Below, one piece after another: positions 7,682 to 15,878 of a DNA stretch of 64,000 nt. The notes below the pieces were generated by a model. It did not search any database and was not told the DNA's origin. It was given only the letters and a program-made list of their open reading frames with translations. Made by a program: the position numbers and the translations under genes. Every line of letters begins with the position of its first letter. Positions within the stretch are counted from its first letter, which is position 1. The stretch is from Streptantibioticus cattleyicolor NRRL 8057 = DSM 46488 (GTDB lineage Bacteria > Actinomycetota > Actinomycetes > Streptomycetales > Streptomycetaceae), in the NCBI RefSeq assembly GCF_000240165.1, contig NC_017586.1, forward strand, positions 558,001 to 622,000, written 5' to 3'.

Positions 7682-9382
7682 TCACTGCGGCAGGGCGAGT
7701 CCGAGTTCGTCGATCAACTCCAAGAGGGCGCCGTCGCGTTGGATCCAGTGGTGTTTGATCTGCATGGCCGCCGCGCCGCGCCGCCGCTGCTCCTCGGCGA
7801 GGGCCACGAAGCCGCCCGGGGCCAGCGGCAGCAGGCGCAGCGGGCGCAGCCGTTCGGTGCGGCGCTTGTCGGCGTACTCCGGGTTGCACCGCTGCAAGGC
7901 CGCCTCGGCCGCGGCGGCGAACCCCTTGCGTTCGGGACGGCCGAGCCGGGCCGGCCACTCCACGGCGAGCACGTACCCGGGCGGGGCGCCCCAGGAGGGG
8001 ACGCAGGTGAAGACCGGCAGGCTCCCCCACGCCGGGTCGTACGCCTCGCGGACGGCCTGGTGGACGTGGTCCTCGGTGAGCTTCTCACCGGTGAAGGAGC
8101 TGCCGAACCCGGCCCGGCCGGCGAACTCCAGCCGCGGCAGCTCGCCCACCGTGCCGACGGCGGTGTACACGTCCTGCACGTCGTACCGGTACAACCCGTT
8201 GGCCTGGCTCATCACCAGCCGGTAGGAGCGCCCGGTCTCCAGCTCGAACGGGGAGAGCGTGGGCGTCCACGGGTCCAGCGGCCCTCCGTCGTCCCCGTCC
8301 TGGTACGGGACGAACTCGTAGAACCCCTGGTCGGCGGCGAGCGGGCCGGCCGAGGGGTGGCCGTCCACCGGGATGGTGACGATCCCCTCGGTGCCGGTGG
8401 TGCTGAACGGGAGTTTGGGGACGCCGGGGGTGACCTCCTCCAGCCAGTCGCGGTAGAGCCCGGCGGAGGCGGAGTTCCAGCACACCACCAGCGACAGCCC
8501 CGGCCACAGGTCGTACAGGCGCAGCCCCTCCGGCCTGCGCCGCAGCACGCTCTCCAGGGCGCGGGCCCGCCACGGGTCGGCCGTCATCCCCGCCTCCGGC
8601 CGGCCGCACACCGTTCCCTTGGCGACGTCCTCGACCAACTCGGCGCCGCGCGTGGCCAGTTGCTCGGCGAGCCCGACGATCTTCGACGGGTTGAGCGTCA
8701 CCACCATCCGCACGTCCGACGCGGCGAGCAGGCACAGCTTGCGGTAGAGGGTGTCGGCGTACCCCTCCCCGTCGTCGCCGCGCAGCCAGGGCGCGTCGTA
8801 CCACGGCGGCACCCAGTCCTGCGCGCCGACGGCGGCCGGACGCCGCGAGATGCTGTACACCGGGAACCCGTGCAGGCTGCGCGAGACCGGGGTGCGCTCC
8901 CACGACAGGTCCAGCACGTGATCGGCGACGTGGTGGAAGACCTCGGTGCGCTCGAAGTACAGCCCCCACTGGGCGTACAGGCCGCGTCCCCGGTACCGGT
9001 CCCGCCAGTGCCGGGTCGTCGGCACGTACTTCGGCCGTCCGCTCGATCCGGAGGTGGTCAGGAACGCGTAGGGCGCGCTGCGGGTGAGGACGTCGGCCTC
9101 GCCCGCCAACTGCCGTTCCACGTAGGGCCGTAACTCCTCGTAGGAGCGAATGGGCACCGCCCGCCGCCACTCGGCCGCCGTGGTCACCTTGGCCAGTTCG
9201 TGGTCGCGGCCGAACGCCGTGCCACGGGCCTGGTCCAGGAGATCACCCAGCACCTCCGCGACGACCGGGCGGGGGTCCCGGCACAGCGCCCGCTGCCGGG
9301 CCAGGGCTCTGATCGTCCGGGCCGCGAAGTCCTCACCGACCACGCCCCGTGCGGGCGCGGGCGCAACGTCGGGCAAAGCCAT
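7682..9382 (-). CDS. GH3 family acyl-acid amido synthetase
   Basis: 566 residues across the whole GH3 fold. The ATP-binding loop is at residues 107-120 (FLTTSGSSGRPKYV), the second motif is FSTTGTEG, and the third is YRYDVQDVYTAVG. Plant GH3 enzymes adenylate a carboxylic acid (jasmonate, auxin, benzoate) and join it to an amino acid. Bacterial members are sporadic and mostly uncharacterised. It probably activates a small acid made or modified by the flanking genes and forms an amide. ATG at 9382 is the first start and leaves a plausible N-terminus. No carrier-protein or NRPS gene is nearby. Confidence 0.88.
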   Translation of the reverse strand: MALPDVAPAPARGVVGEDFAARTIRALARQRALCRDPRPVVAEVLGDLLDQARGTAFGRDHELAKVTTAAEWRRAVPIRSYEELRPYVERQLAGEADVLTRSAPYAFLTTSGSSGRPKYVPTTRHWRDRYRGRGLYAQWGLYFERTEVFHHVADHVLDLSWERTPVSRSLHGFPVYSISRRPAAVGAQDWVPPWYDAPWLRGDDGEGYADTLYRKLCLLAASDVRMVVTLNPSKIVGLAEQLATRGAELVEDVAKGTVCGRPEAGMTADPWRARALESVLRRRPEGLRLYDLWPGLSLVVCWNSASAGLYRDWLEEVTPGVPKLPFSTTGTEGIVTIPVDGHPSAGPLAADQGFYEFVPYQDGDDGGPLDPWTPTLSPFELETGRSYRLVMSQANGLYRYDVQDVYTAVGTVGELPRLEFAGRAGFGSSFTGEKLTEDHVHQAVREAYDPAWGSLPVFTCVPSWGAPPGYVLAVEWPARLGRPERKGFAAAAEAALQRCNPEYADKRRTERLRPLRLLPLAPGGFVALAEEQRRRGAAAMQIKHHWIQRDGALLELIDELGLALPQ

Positions 9383-9476
9383 CGGTAACCCCCTTCGTCG
9401 TCCACCGCGGCCGGGCCGGATCAGGCCCGGTCACGGTGTGGTCCATGCGGTCATCCGGCGGCCCGGGGCCCACCGG

Positions 9477-10418
9477 TCACACAAGCCGCCTCACCGGCGC
9501 CGCGTCCGCGTCCCCGGTGGCGGCGAACGCCAGGGCCGCGGAGACGAAACGCGTCACGGTCTCGTCGGTCATCCACGCCATGTGCGGGGTGACCAGCACC
9601 CGGGGGTCGGTGCGCAACGGGTCGTCCGGCGGCAGCGGCTCGACGTCCGCCACGTCCAGGGCGGCGCCGCCGAGCAGACCGGCCGCCAGCCGACGGCGCA
9701 GCTCGGCCATGTCCACCAGGCCCGCCCGGGCGGTGTTCACCAGCAGCGCCTCACGGCCCAGCAGCGCCAGCCGTCCGGCGTCCAGCACCCCACGGGTGGC
9801 CGGTGCCTCCCGCAGATGAAGGCTGACCGCGTCCGCCGAGGCCAGCAGTTCCTCCAGCGGCAGGCGGCGCGCCTCGGCGTCGCGCGCCGTCTCCTTCCCC
9901 AGCGACGGCGACCACGCCGTCACCCGCATCCCGATGCCCCGTGCCAGCCGGGCGGTACGGGCGCCGATCCGTCCCCACCCCACGATCCCCAGCGTCTTCC
10001 CCGCCAACTCCCGCCCGGCGAACGGCATGTCGGAGGCGGCGCCCATGGCGCTGGGCACCCGGTGCGCCAGCATCAGCAGCAGGGTGAGGGTGAACTCGGC
10101 CACCGAGTCCGCCGCGAGCCCCGGGGTGTCGTACACCTCGATCCCCGCCCCTGCCAGCGCCGGGAGGTCGAGGCCGGCGCCGGGGCCCGCCACGACCACC
10201 CGTCCGGGGCGTTCGGCCAGCAGCGGTGCGGTGGGCAGCGGTGGCGCGTGGAAGAAGTGGAGCACCGTGCCGGCGCCGCGGATCCGTTCTCCGAGGATTT
10301 CCGGCGTCGGGCACGGGTCGGTGAAAAGCTCCGCCTCGGCACCACCGGGGCAACTCCGGACGAGTTCGGATAACCGGGGGTAGCCCCGGCACTCCGGCAT
10401 GACGACGCGTTCTCCCAC
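9477..10418 (-). CDS. D-isomer-specific 2-hydroxyacid dehydrogenase
   Basis: 313 residues. Rossmann motif GIVGWGRIGARTAR, then the catalytic Arg in VNTARAGLVD, Glu in ADVEPLPPDDPL and His in VTPHMAW, i.e. the full R-E-H set. It interconverts a 2-keto acid and a D-2-hydroxy acid with NAD(P). It is the second gene of the leftward operon, 97 bp after the methyltransferase and 94 bp before the GH3 gene. In context it may supply or oxidise a hydroxy-acid substrate for the GH3 enzyme. The N-terminal substrate domain is divergent, so the acid cannot be named. Confidence 0.9.
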   Translation of the reverse strand: MGERVVMPECRGYPRLSELVRSCPGGAEAELFTDPCPTPEILGERIRGAGTVLHFFHAPPLPTAPLLAERPGRVVVAGPGAGLDLPALAGAGIEVYDTPGLAADSVAEFTLTLLLMLAHRVPSAMGAASDMPFAGRELAGKTLGIVGWGRIGARTARLARGIGMRVTAWSPSLGKETARDAEARRLPLEELLASADAVSLHLREAPATRGVLDAGRLALLGREALLVNTARAGLVDMAELRRRLAAGLLGGAALDVADVEPLPPDDPLRTDPRVLVTPHMAWMTDETVTRFVSAALAFAATGDADAAPVRRLV

Positions 10419-10515
10419 GGCATTTTCCTTGTCGGTGCGTACCCGTTCGGTTTCGTCCCCGGTGCCGTTTCCGCCGCGATGTGCGGCTGTTTTCCCGGCG
10501 GTATGGAACGGTCGG

Positions 10516-11283
10516 TCAGCGCACCGCGAGCCGGACCCGGCAGGTCCACCACCAGGTGGTTCGTTCGGTCATGCGGCGCGCGGTGACCTCGCGCAGCCGG
10601 GTCAGACCGAGTTCGTCCTCACCGACGCCTTCCTTGAGGAGTGCGACGACGCCGCCCTGGCTGGTGGCGAAGTCGACGAAACGCTCCGCGGAGCCGGTTT
10701 CCTTCATGTGCAGGCACACTTCGTTCACGTGCCGGAACAGGCCGCTGCGGCGCAGCCTTTCGAGGTGTTCGTGCTTGGGTGAGAAGGTGGGGCGCAGGCC
10801 GCGTTCGGCCTCCATCGCGGTGTGGGTCGCCTCGAAGTCCCGGTAGGCGGCGTCCACTTCGGGGTCGACGGCCGGCGGCCAGTCGTAGTCGAAGGCCGCG
10901 AGGACCGCGCCGGGGCGCATGATGCGGGCCAGCTCCGGGAAGGCGCGGTCGGCGTCGAACCAGTGCAGCGCGTGGCTGACCGTCACGATGTCGGCGCACG
11001 CGTCGGGGAGCCCGGTCTCCTCGGCGGAGCCGGCCACGACCCGCACGCCACGCCTGGCGGCCACCGCCCGCATCTCGGCGGACGGCTCCACACCGGTCAC
11101 CTCGGGCCAGATGGTGCACGACAGACCGGTGCCGCAGCCGACGTCCACCACGGAGGGTTCCGCGACCCCGGCCCACTGCCGGAGAAAATCCGCGAGTTCC
11201 TGCGGCGGACGCGGACGAACACTGTCGTACCGTTCCGCGAAAGCACTGAACCGATCTGCTGCGTCAGGTAATACGTGCGTCAT
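10516..11283 (-). CDS. Class I SAM-dependent methyltransferase
   Basis: 255 residues. Motif I is VVDVGCGTGLSC, followed by VTGVEPSAEM (acidic loop binding the ribose) and DIVTVSHALHWFD, a pattern typical of small-molecule methyltransferases. I start at ATG 11283 because a -10 hexamer TAGTAT ends 7 nt upstream, leaving no room for a leader, which fits a leaderless mRNA; the longer frame upstream is AT-rich and lacks coding bias. It is the first gene of the six-gene operon and probably methylates the pathway acid or product. Confidence 0.88.
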   Translation of the reverse strand: MTHVLPDAADRFSAFAERYDSVRPRPPQELADFLRQWAGVAEPSVVDVGCGTGLSCTIWPEVTGVEPSAEMRAVAARRGVRVVAGSAEETGLPDACADIVTVSHALHWFDADRAFPELARIMRPGAVLAAFDYDWPPAVDPEVDAAYRDFEATHTAMEAERGLRPTFSPKHEHLERLRRSGLFRHVNEVCLHMKETGSAERFVDFATSQGGVVALLKEGVGEDELGLTRLREVTARRMTERTTWWWTCRVRLAVR

Positions 11284-11290
11284 GTCAAAA

Positions 11291-11296
11291 ATACTA
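11291..11296 (-). promoter_or_regulatory. -10 element of probable leaderless operon promoter
   Basis: TAGTAT on the minus strand lies 7 nt from the ATG of the methyltransferase gene, the spacing expected when transcription begins at the start codon. No good -35 hexamer is visible at 17 nt. Confidence 0.45.
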
Positions 11297-11662
11297 GCAC
11301 CGGATTGTCGAGCCCTTCCAGAGTGGCGAAGAACACAGCAAAGCAAAATGGTCGAAAATACGGGAAAATCCGACTCGGAGTAAATCGTGAAAACCGACTG
11401 TCGAGCGGTTGACCAGGAAAAATGGTACGAGAAATTAACGGGTCGCCGCGACCGGCGCGGCGAGCAGAACCGTACCGGGCACCCGGATTCCGAGTACGCC
11501 GAATTACGGAAACAAGATCGAGCCGATTTTGTTTCCGTTTTCCGGCCGGGTACGGCACGCGGAGTACCGCAGATGGCGTACGGCACCTGCTGCGGGATAT
11601 TCACGGAATAGCCGGGACGGCTTCCGGGGAAGGACGGCGGACGGACGCCGCCGGCCCAGCGG
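11297..11662. other. AT-rich non-coding spacer upstream of the GH3 operon
   Basis: About 370 bp clearly poorer in GC than its surroundings, with A-runs (e.g. around 11340-11370 and 11415-11440) and a repeated TGTCGAGC (about 11303 and 11399). Short frames exist on both strands but lack codon bias or homology I recognise. Probably regulatory DNA or a recent insertion. Confidence 0.5.
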
Positions 11663-12631
11663 TCAGCAGGGGGTCATGGCGCTCCCCGTCCGGCGGATGG
11701 TGCGCCGCGACGACCGTCCGGCCGTGGCCCGGGACGCCTCCTGCGGGTCCTGCGGAGCCTGCGGGTCCTGCGGGGCCGCGCCGCGCGCGAGACGCAGCAG
11801 GGCGTCGTGGTCCGGGGTGCCGGGAGCGGCCTGGTAGACCACGAACCGCTGGCCGTCACTGCGGGCCACGTCGAACGCCTCGTACGTCAGCGTCATGTCG
11901 CCGACCACCGGGTGGTCGTACACCTTGTGCCCGTTGGTACGCGCCCGTACGTCGTAGCGGCGCCACAGGTCGGCGAAGTCGGCGCTCGCCTTGGTGAGTT
12001 CGTCCACCAGTTCCTGGAGGTCGGGGGCGCCGGGGTAGAGCACCGTCGCCTGGCGCAGGTGGGCCACCATGCCCCGGGCGACGTCCTCCCAGTTGGCGTA
12101 CAAGCGCCGGGCGGCCGGGTGCAGGAAGGCGTAGCGCGCGGTGTTGCGCCGCCGCTCCGGCCACTCCTCCACGCCCGGGAAGAGCGCCATCGCCGGCTCG
12201 TTGGCGGCGAGCAGATCGCTGGACCGGCTCAGCACGCAGGCCGGGTAGGGCAGGACGATGTCGAGCATGCGGCGCAGTTCCTCCCGCACCGTGGTGGACG
12301 CCCGGCGCTGCGGTGTCCGGCCGGCCGTCTCCGGCGGGCGGGGGCGGGAGAGTTCGGACAGGTGCCGGTGCTCGTCCTCGCTGAGCCTGAGCACCCGGGC
12401 GATCGCCGCCAGCACCGCCGGGCTCGGCCGCTGCTGCTTCCCCTGCTCCAGACGCCGGTAGTACTCGATGCTGACCCCGGCGAGGATGGCGACCTCTTCG
12501 CGGCGCAGCCCGACGGTGCGCCGGTTCCCCGCGGACGACGGCAGGCCGACCTCCTCCGGCGTGATCCGGCCGCGCCGGCTTCGCAGGAACTCCCCCAGTT
12601 CGCTTCTGCTGCCCACCCGTGCAGTATGCAT
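11663..12631 (-). CDS. XRE family regulator with MmyB-like ligand-binding domain
   Basis: 322 residues from ATG 12631. HTH signature VGLRREEVAILAGVSIEYYR then LEQGKQQRPS; ligand domain with LLAANEPAMALFPGVEEWPE and the pattern RRNTARYAFLHPAARRLYANW. The C-terminus ends in a run of short Q/D/P repeats (QDPQAPQDPQ). It is divergent from the MFS exporter with 187 bp between starts, and the palindrome at 12652-12668 lies just upstream of its own start. It likely represses itself and the exporter until a lipophilic ligand binds. Confidence 0.9.
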   Translation of the reverse strand: MHTARVGSRSELGEFLRSRRGRITPEEVGLPSSAGNRRTVGLRREEVAILAGVSIEYYRRLEQGKQQRPSPAVLAAIARVLRLSEDEHRHLSELSRPRPPETAGRTPQRRASTTVREELRRMLDIVLPYPACVLSRSSDLLAANEPAMALFPGVEEWPERRRNTARYAFLHPAARRLYANWEDVARGMVAHLRQATVLYPGAPDLQELVDELTKASADFADLWRRYDVRARTNGHKVYDHPVVGDMTLTYEAFDVARSDGQRFVVYQAAPGTPDHDALLRLARGAAPQDPQAPQDPQEASRATAGRSSRRTIRRTGSAMTPC

Positions 12632-12651
12632 CGAGCCGGGCCATGACTGGA

Positions 12652-12668
12652 GGGCCCTGTCAGGGCCC
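12652..12668. promoter_or_regulatory. 17-bp palindrome GGGCCCTG-T-CAGGGCCC, candidate XRE operator
   Basis: Perfect palindrome 20 bp upstream of the XRE start and within the shared promoter of the divergent MFS gene. A partial copy, CCCCTGACGGGG, follows at once. Candidate autoregulatory site. Confidence 0.5.
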
Positions 12669-12818
12669 CCCTGACGGGGGTCTCCCCGAACCGGGTGCGG
12701 GGCCGCAGGCTGAGGGCACCGCAGAGCCCTGCGGCGACCGCCCGGCCGCGCGGGCCCGCGCGGCCGGCCACCACCGGCCCGCGCGCCGCGCGGCGGACTA
12801 CCAGGGGAGCGACCGGAA

Positions 12819-14564
12819 GTGACGCACGCACGGGGGCGCGGACGCCCGCAGCGCGACGGCGGGACGGCGGATGCGGCGGATGCCGCCGCCGCGCATGGCG
12901 GGGACGGGGCCGGCGGTTCGGCGCCCGTCGACGGACAGGGGTCGGCGCCCGCGCGTGGCGTGGGGTCGGCGTCGGTACGGGGTGGTTCGGGGCCCGGTGT
13001 CGCCAATTCCGCACTTGTGGGCGACGGTTCGGCGTCGGCACGGGGCGGGTCCGTCGGCACCAACTCCGCGCCCGCAGGCGGCAATTCGGCGACCGTCGGC
13101 GACGAGGGGCCGATGGAGCCCGGCGAGCGGCGACGGCGGCGCATGGTGCTCGCCGTCTGCTGCACCAGTGTGTTCATTGGGAACCTCAACAACACCGTGC
13201 TGAACGTGGCGCTGCCGGCGATGCAACGCGACCTGCACAGCTCGCTGTCGGGGCTCCAGTGGACCACCGACGCCTACCTCATCGTGCTGGCCGCGTTGCT
13301 GATGCTCGCGGGGTCGGCCGGCGACCGGCTCGGCCGCCGCCGGGTCTTCCAGACCGGCCTCGTCGTCTTCACCCTCGGCTCGCTGCTGTGCGGGCTCGCC
13401 CCGGGCCTCGGCTGGCTGACCGGCTTCCGTGTCCTCCAGGCGATCGGCGCCTCGATGCTCAACCCGGTGGCGATGTCCATCATCACCAACGTCTTCACCG
13501 GGCGGAGCGAGCGCGCCCGGGCCATCGGTGTGTGGGGCGCGGTGATGGGTGTCGCCATGGCGGCCGGGCCGCTGGTGGGCGGCGTGCTGGTGCAGGCGGC
13601 GGGCTGGCGCTCGATCTTCTGGCTCAACCTGCCCATCGGGCTGGCGGCCGTGGTGTGCGCCGCCCGTTTCGTCCCCGAGTCACGCGCCGCCGTCCCGCGC
13701 CGGATGGACCCGGTCGGACAACTCCTGGTCGTGGTCCTGATGGCCTCGTTGACCTACGCCATCATCGAGGCTCCGGCCACCGGATGGGGCGCCCCGGCCA
13801 CCCTCGGCTGCGCGGTGGCGGCCGGGGCGGCGCTCATCGGCCTGATCGGCTACGAGCGGCGGCGCTCCGAGCCCCTGGTCGACCTGCGGGTCTTCCGCAG
13901 CGCCGCGTTCAGCGGGGCCAGCGCCATGGCCGTCTGCTCGTTCTTCGTCCTGGGCGGCTTCCTCTTCCTCAACACGCTCTACCTGCAGAACGTGCGGGGG
14001 CTCAGCGCGCTGGCCGCGGGGGCGTACCTGCTGCCGATGGCCGGGATGAACATCCTCACCTCACCCGTCTCCGGCCGGCTCACCGCGACCTGCGGCCCAC
14101 GGCTTCCGCTGCTGCTCGCCGGTGCCGCCACCACCGGCGGCGGCCTGCTGCTCGCCGCCGCCGACGCCGAGACCAGCAACGCCCTGCTCTTCCCCGCCTA
14201 CTGCCTGATCGGCATCGGCGTCGGCCTGGCCAACACCCCGGTGACCAACGCCGCGATGACCGGCATGCCCACGGAACAGGCCGGGGTGGCCGCCGCGGTG
14301 GTCTCCACCTGCCGGCAGTTCGGCCAGGCACTCGGCGTGGCTGTCCTCGGTGCCGTGCTCGCCGCCGGCCTGCACGACGGCGGCTACGCCCGCTACGTTC
14401 CGGCCGCCCGCCCCGCGTACTGGATCGTCACCGCGTGCGGCGCCGCCATCCTCGTCCTCACCCTGCTCACCACCGCCCGCCGCGCCCCGGCACCGGCGAC
14501 CGGCCCGGACCGTCCCGCACCGCGCCCCGCGGCCTACGCGGGCGGCACCGAGCCGACGCGGTAA
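12819..14564 (+). CDS. MFS drug exporter, DHA2 (EmrB/QacA) type, with repetitive N-terminal tail
   Basis: 581 residues if begun at GTG 12819 (GGGGAG ribosome site at about 12804). Residues 1-105 are a Gly/Ala/Ser-rich disordered tail built from short imperfect repeats; the transporter proper starts near residue 110. The 14-helix DHA2 core shows motif A as GDRLGRRRVFQ and motif C as AIGVWGAVMGVAMAAGPLVGG. It exports hydrophobic compounds with proton motive force. Many relatives start near ATG 13113, so the long tail may be untranslated. Divergent from an XRE regulator that probably controls it. Confidence 0.85.
   Translation: MTHARGRGRPQRDGGTADAADAAAAHGGDGAGGSAPVDGQGSAPARGVGSASVRGGSGPGVANSALVGDGSASARGGSVGTNSAPAGGNSATVGDEGPMEPGERRRRRMVLAVCCTSVFIGNLNNTVLNVALPAMQRDLHSSLSGLQWTTDAYLIVLAALLMLAGSAGDRLGRRRVFQTGLVVFTLGSLLCGLAPGLGWLTGFRVLQAIGASMLNPVAMSIITNVFTGRSERARAIGVWGAVMGVAMAAGPLVGGVLVQAAGWRSIFWLNLPIGLAAVVCAARFVPESRAAVPRRMDPVGQLLVVVLMASLTYAIIEAPATGWGAPATLGCAVAAGAALIGLIGYERRRSEPLVDLRVFRSAAFSGASAMAVCSFFVLGGFLFLNTLYLQNVRGLSALAAGAYLLPMAGMNILTSPVSGRLTATCGPRLPLLLAGAATTGGGLLLAAADAETSNALLFPAYCLIGIGVGLANTPVTNAAMTGMPTEQAGVAAAVVSTCRQFGQALGVAVLGAVLAAGLHDGGYARYVPAARPAYWIVTACGAAILVLTLLTTARRAPAPATGPDRPAPRPAAYAGGTEPTR
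12915..13110 (+). repeat. Imperfect 18-24-bp tandem repeat in MFS N-terminal coding region
   Basis: Units resembling GGTTCGGCGTCGGCACGGGG recur about eight times with drift, keeping the frame and encoding G-S-A-x-x-R-G-like stretches. The repeat is open in other frames too. It looks like recent slippage expansion. Confidence 0.55.
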
Positions 14565-14581
14565 CGGCCCCGCTCCGAAGA

Positions 14582-14603
14582 CCCCCGGATCACGGTCCGG
14601 GGG
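14582..14603. terminator. Bidirectional stem-loop between convergent genes
   Basis: Perfect 8-bp stem CCCCCGGA/TCCGGGGG with a 6-nt loop, midway between the ends of the MFS (14564) and DUF1707 (14629) genes. Confidence 0.65.
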
Positions 14604-14628
14604 CTCCGGGCGCTCCGCCTGCCGGGGC

Positions 14629-15168
14629 TCAACGCCTCGCGTGACTGATCCTCAGCCGCCCCATCCCCGTGTTCCCGGAGATCCGGATCGTGGGCCCGCC
14701 GTCACGGGGGCGTCGCGCGGCCCGGTAGTGCGGGGGCTTCCACGCGGTGCTCAGTCCCTCCATGTCGACCACCGCGTCCCGGGGCACCGTGATCCTGGCC
14801 CTGCCGGTGCCCAGTCGCAGCTCGATGTCGACCACCGGATACTCGATCAGCGCCCTGGACAGGTCGAGGCGCACCCTTCCGAACGCCGACTCGACCTTGA
14901 GGAACCTCGGCACCCGCCATCCACCGCGCCGCCGGATCACCCCGCCCACGGCGCCGATCGCCGACGTGACCCCGCTCTCCTCCGGAAGCGCGACCAGCGC
15001 CGACACCAACTCATCGCGCGTCCTCGCCGCGAGCACCTGATCCAGCCGCTCGTCCATCTCCTCGTGGGAGATGTGCCCCCGCGCGTACGCCTCCCGCAGG
15101 CGCTCCACGCCCAAGTCGCGGTCGGCCTCGCTGATCGACGACAGCGGCTCTTCCGGTAAACCGTTCAC
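14629..15168 (-). CDS. DUF1707 domain protein with LiaF-like C-terminal beta domain
   Basis: 179 residues. The N-terminal DUF1707/SHOCT-like helix pair spans about residues 10-62 (ISEADRDLGVERLREAYARG ... EMDERLDQVLAARTRDEL). The C-terminal half resembles the beta-helical cell-wall-active-antibiotic response domain (VRLDLSRALIEYPVVDIELR, ITVPRDAVVDMEG). No transmembrane helix is present, unlike many relatives. Function unknown; the family is common in actinobacteria and linked by analogy to envelope-stress sensing. Stands alone, convergent with the MFS gene. Confidence 0.85.
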   Translation of the reverse strand: MNGLPEEPLSSISEADRDLGVERLREAYARGHISHEEMDERLDQVLAARTRDELVSALVALPEESGVTSAIGAVGGVIRRRGGWRVPRFLKVESAFGRVRLDLSRALIEYPVVDIELRLGTGRARITVPRDAVVDMEGLSTAWKPPHYRAARRPRDGGPTIRISGNTGMGRLRISHARR

Positions 15169-15309
15169 CTCACCACCCTAGCGGGAGGCGAAACCGAGGC
15201 ATCGCGCTCGGCGGTGCCACGGAAGGCACCGAAGCGCGAGAGGCGCGGAAGCGGCGGCCCCAGGGACCCACGGGTTCCGGTGCGGTCGACATACCGGAGA
15301 CTTGATTGT

Positions 15310-15326
15310 TAACCATGCAATGGTTA
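15310..15326. promoter_or_regulatory. MarR operator TAACCAT-GCA-ATGGTTA
   Basis: Perfect 7-3-7 inverted repeat 11 bp before the MarR start codon, inside a longer symmetric stretch with GTTAAC at 15331-15336. Position implies autorepression by blocking RNA polymerase. Confidence 0.65.
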
Positions 15327-15337
15327 GCGTGTTAACT

Positions 15338-15778
15338 ATGAGCGAGCCGAAACGGGAGAGCACGTTGGAGCTGATGCGGTGGGTCGTGTGGGGGCAGCGA
15401 CGCATCGCCGATGACTGGATACGGGACCGCGGCCTCACCCACGAGCAGAGCGCCGTGCTGGCGTATCTGTCGAAGAACCCGGATGCCATCCAGCGGGACG
15501 TCGCGCGGGCCACGCGCAGCAGCGCACCGGGCGTCTCGCGGCTCCTGGCCGGGCTGGAACGGCGCGGACTCGTGGAACGCCGGACGCAGGAGGACGACAC
15601 ACGCAGCCGTCGGGTGCGCATCACCCCGGCGGGCTCGGAGCTGATCCAGGGTTTCGAAGAGGCCATGGACCGTGTCGAGGAGTCGATCCTCGCACCGCTG
15701 GGCGCAGCGGGGCGGGCGCGGCTCCACGACCTCCTGGAGCAGCTCGCATCCAGGGTGGAGCCGCCCAGCTTCCCCTGA
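15338..15778 (+). CDS. MarR family transcriptional regulator
   Basis: About 146 residues from ATG 15338 (MSEPKRES). Helix-turn-helix IQRDVARATRSSAPGVSRLL, wing QEDDTRSRRVRITPAG with the conserved D-x-R. The upstream in-frame TTG at 15302 precedes the palindromic operator and is unlikely. It lies 100 bp ahead of a co-directional FAD monooxygenase, a common MarR/target arrangement where a phenolic or antibiotic ligand induces a modifying enzyme. Confidence 0.9.
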   Translation: MSEPKRESTLELMRWVVWGQRRIADDWIRDRGLTHEQSAVLAYLSKNPDAIQRDVARATRSSAPGVSRLLAGLERRGLVERRTQEDDTRSRRVRITPAGSELIQGFEEAMDRVEESILAPLGAAGRARLHDLLEQLASRVEPPSFP

Positions 15779-15878
15779 CCCTGACCATGACCCGGCCCCC
15801 GCCCTGCTGCGCGCGGGGCCGAGAACCCCCTCCGGACAGGACCGCCGGTTTCATCCACCACCAGTAAGGAACGCGTGC

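Noticed and set aside
6317..9133. Very long rightward open frame (938 codons) over the GH3 operon
   Set aside because: Antisense shadow of three genes with clear motifs; its translation is Arg/Gly/Pro/His-rich without any domain.
11387..11611. 74-residue rightward frame in the AT-rich spacer
   Set aside because: No codon bias, no ribosome site, no recognised motif.
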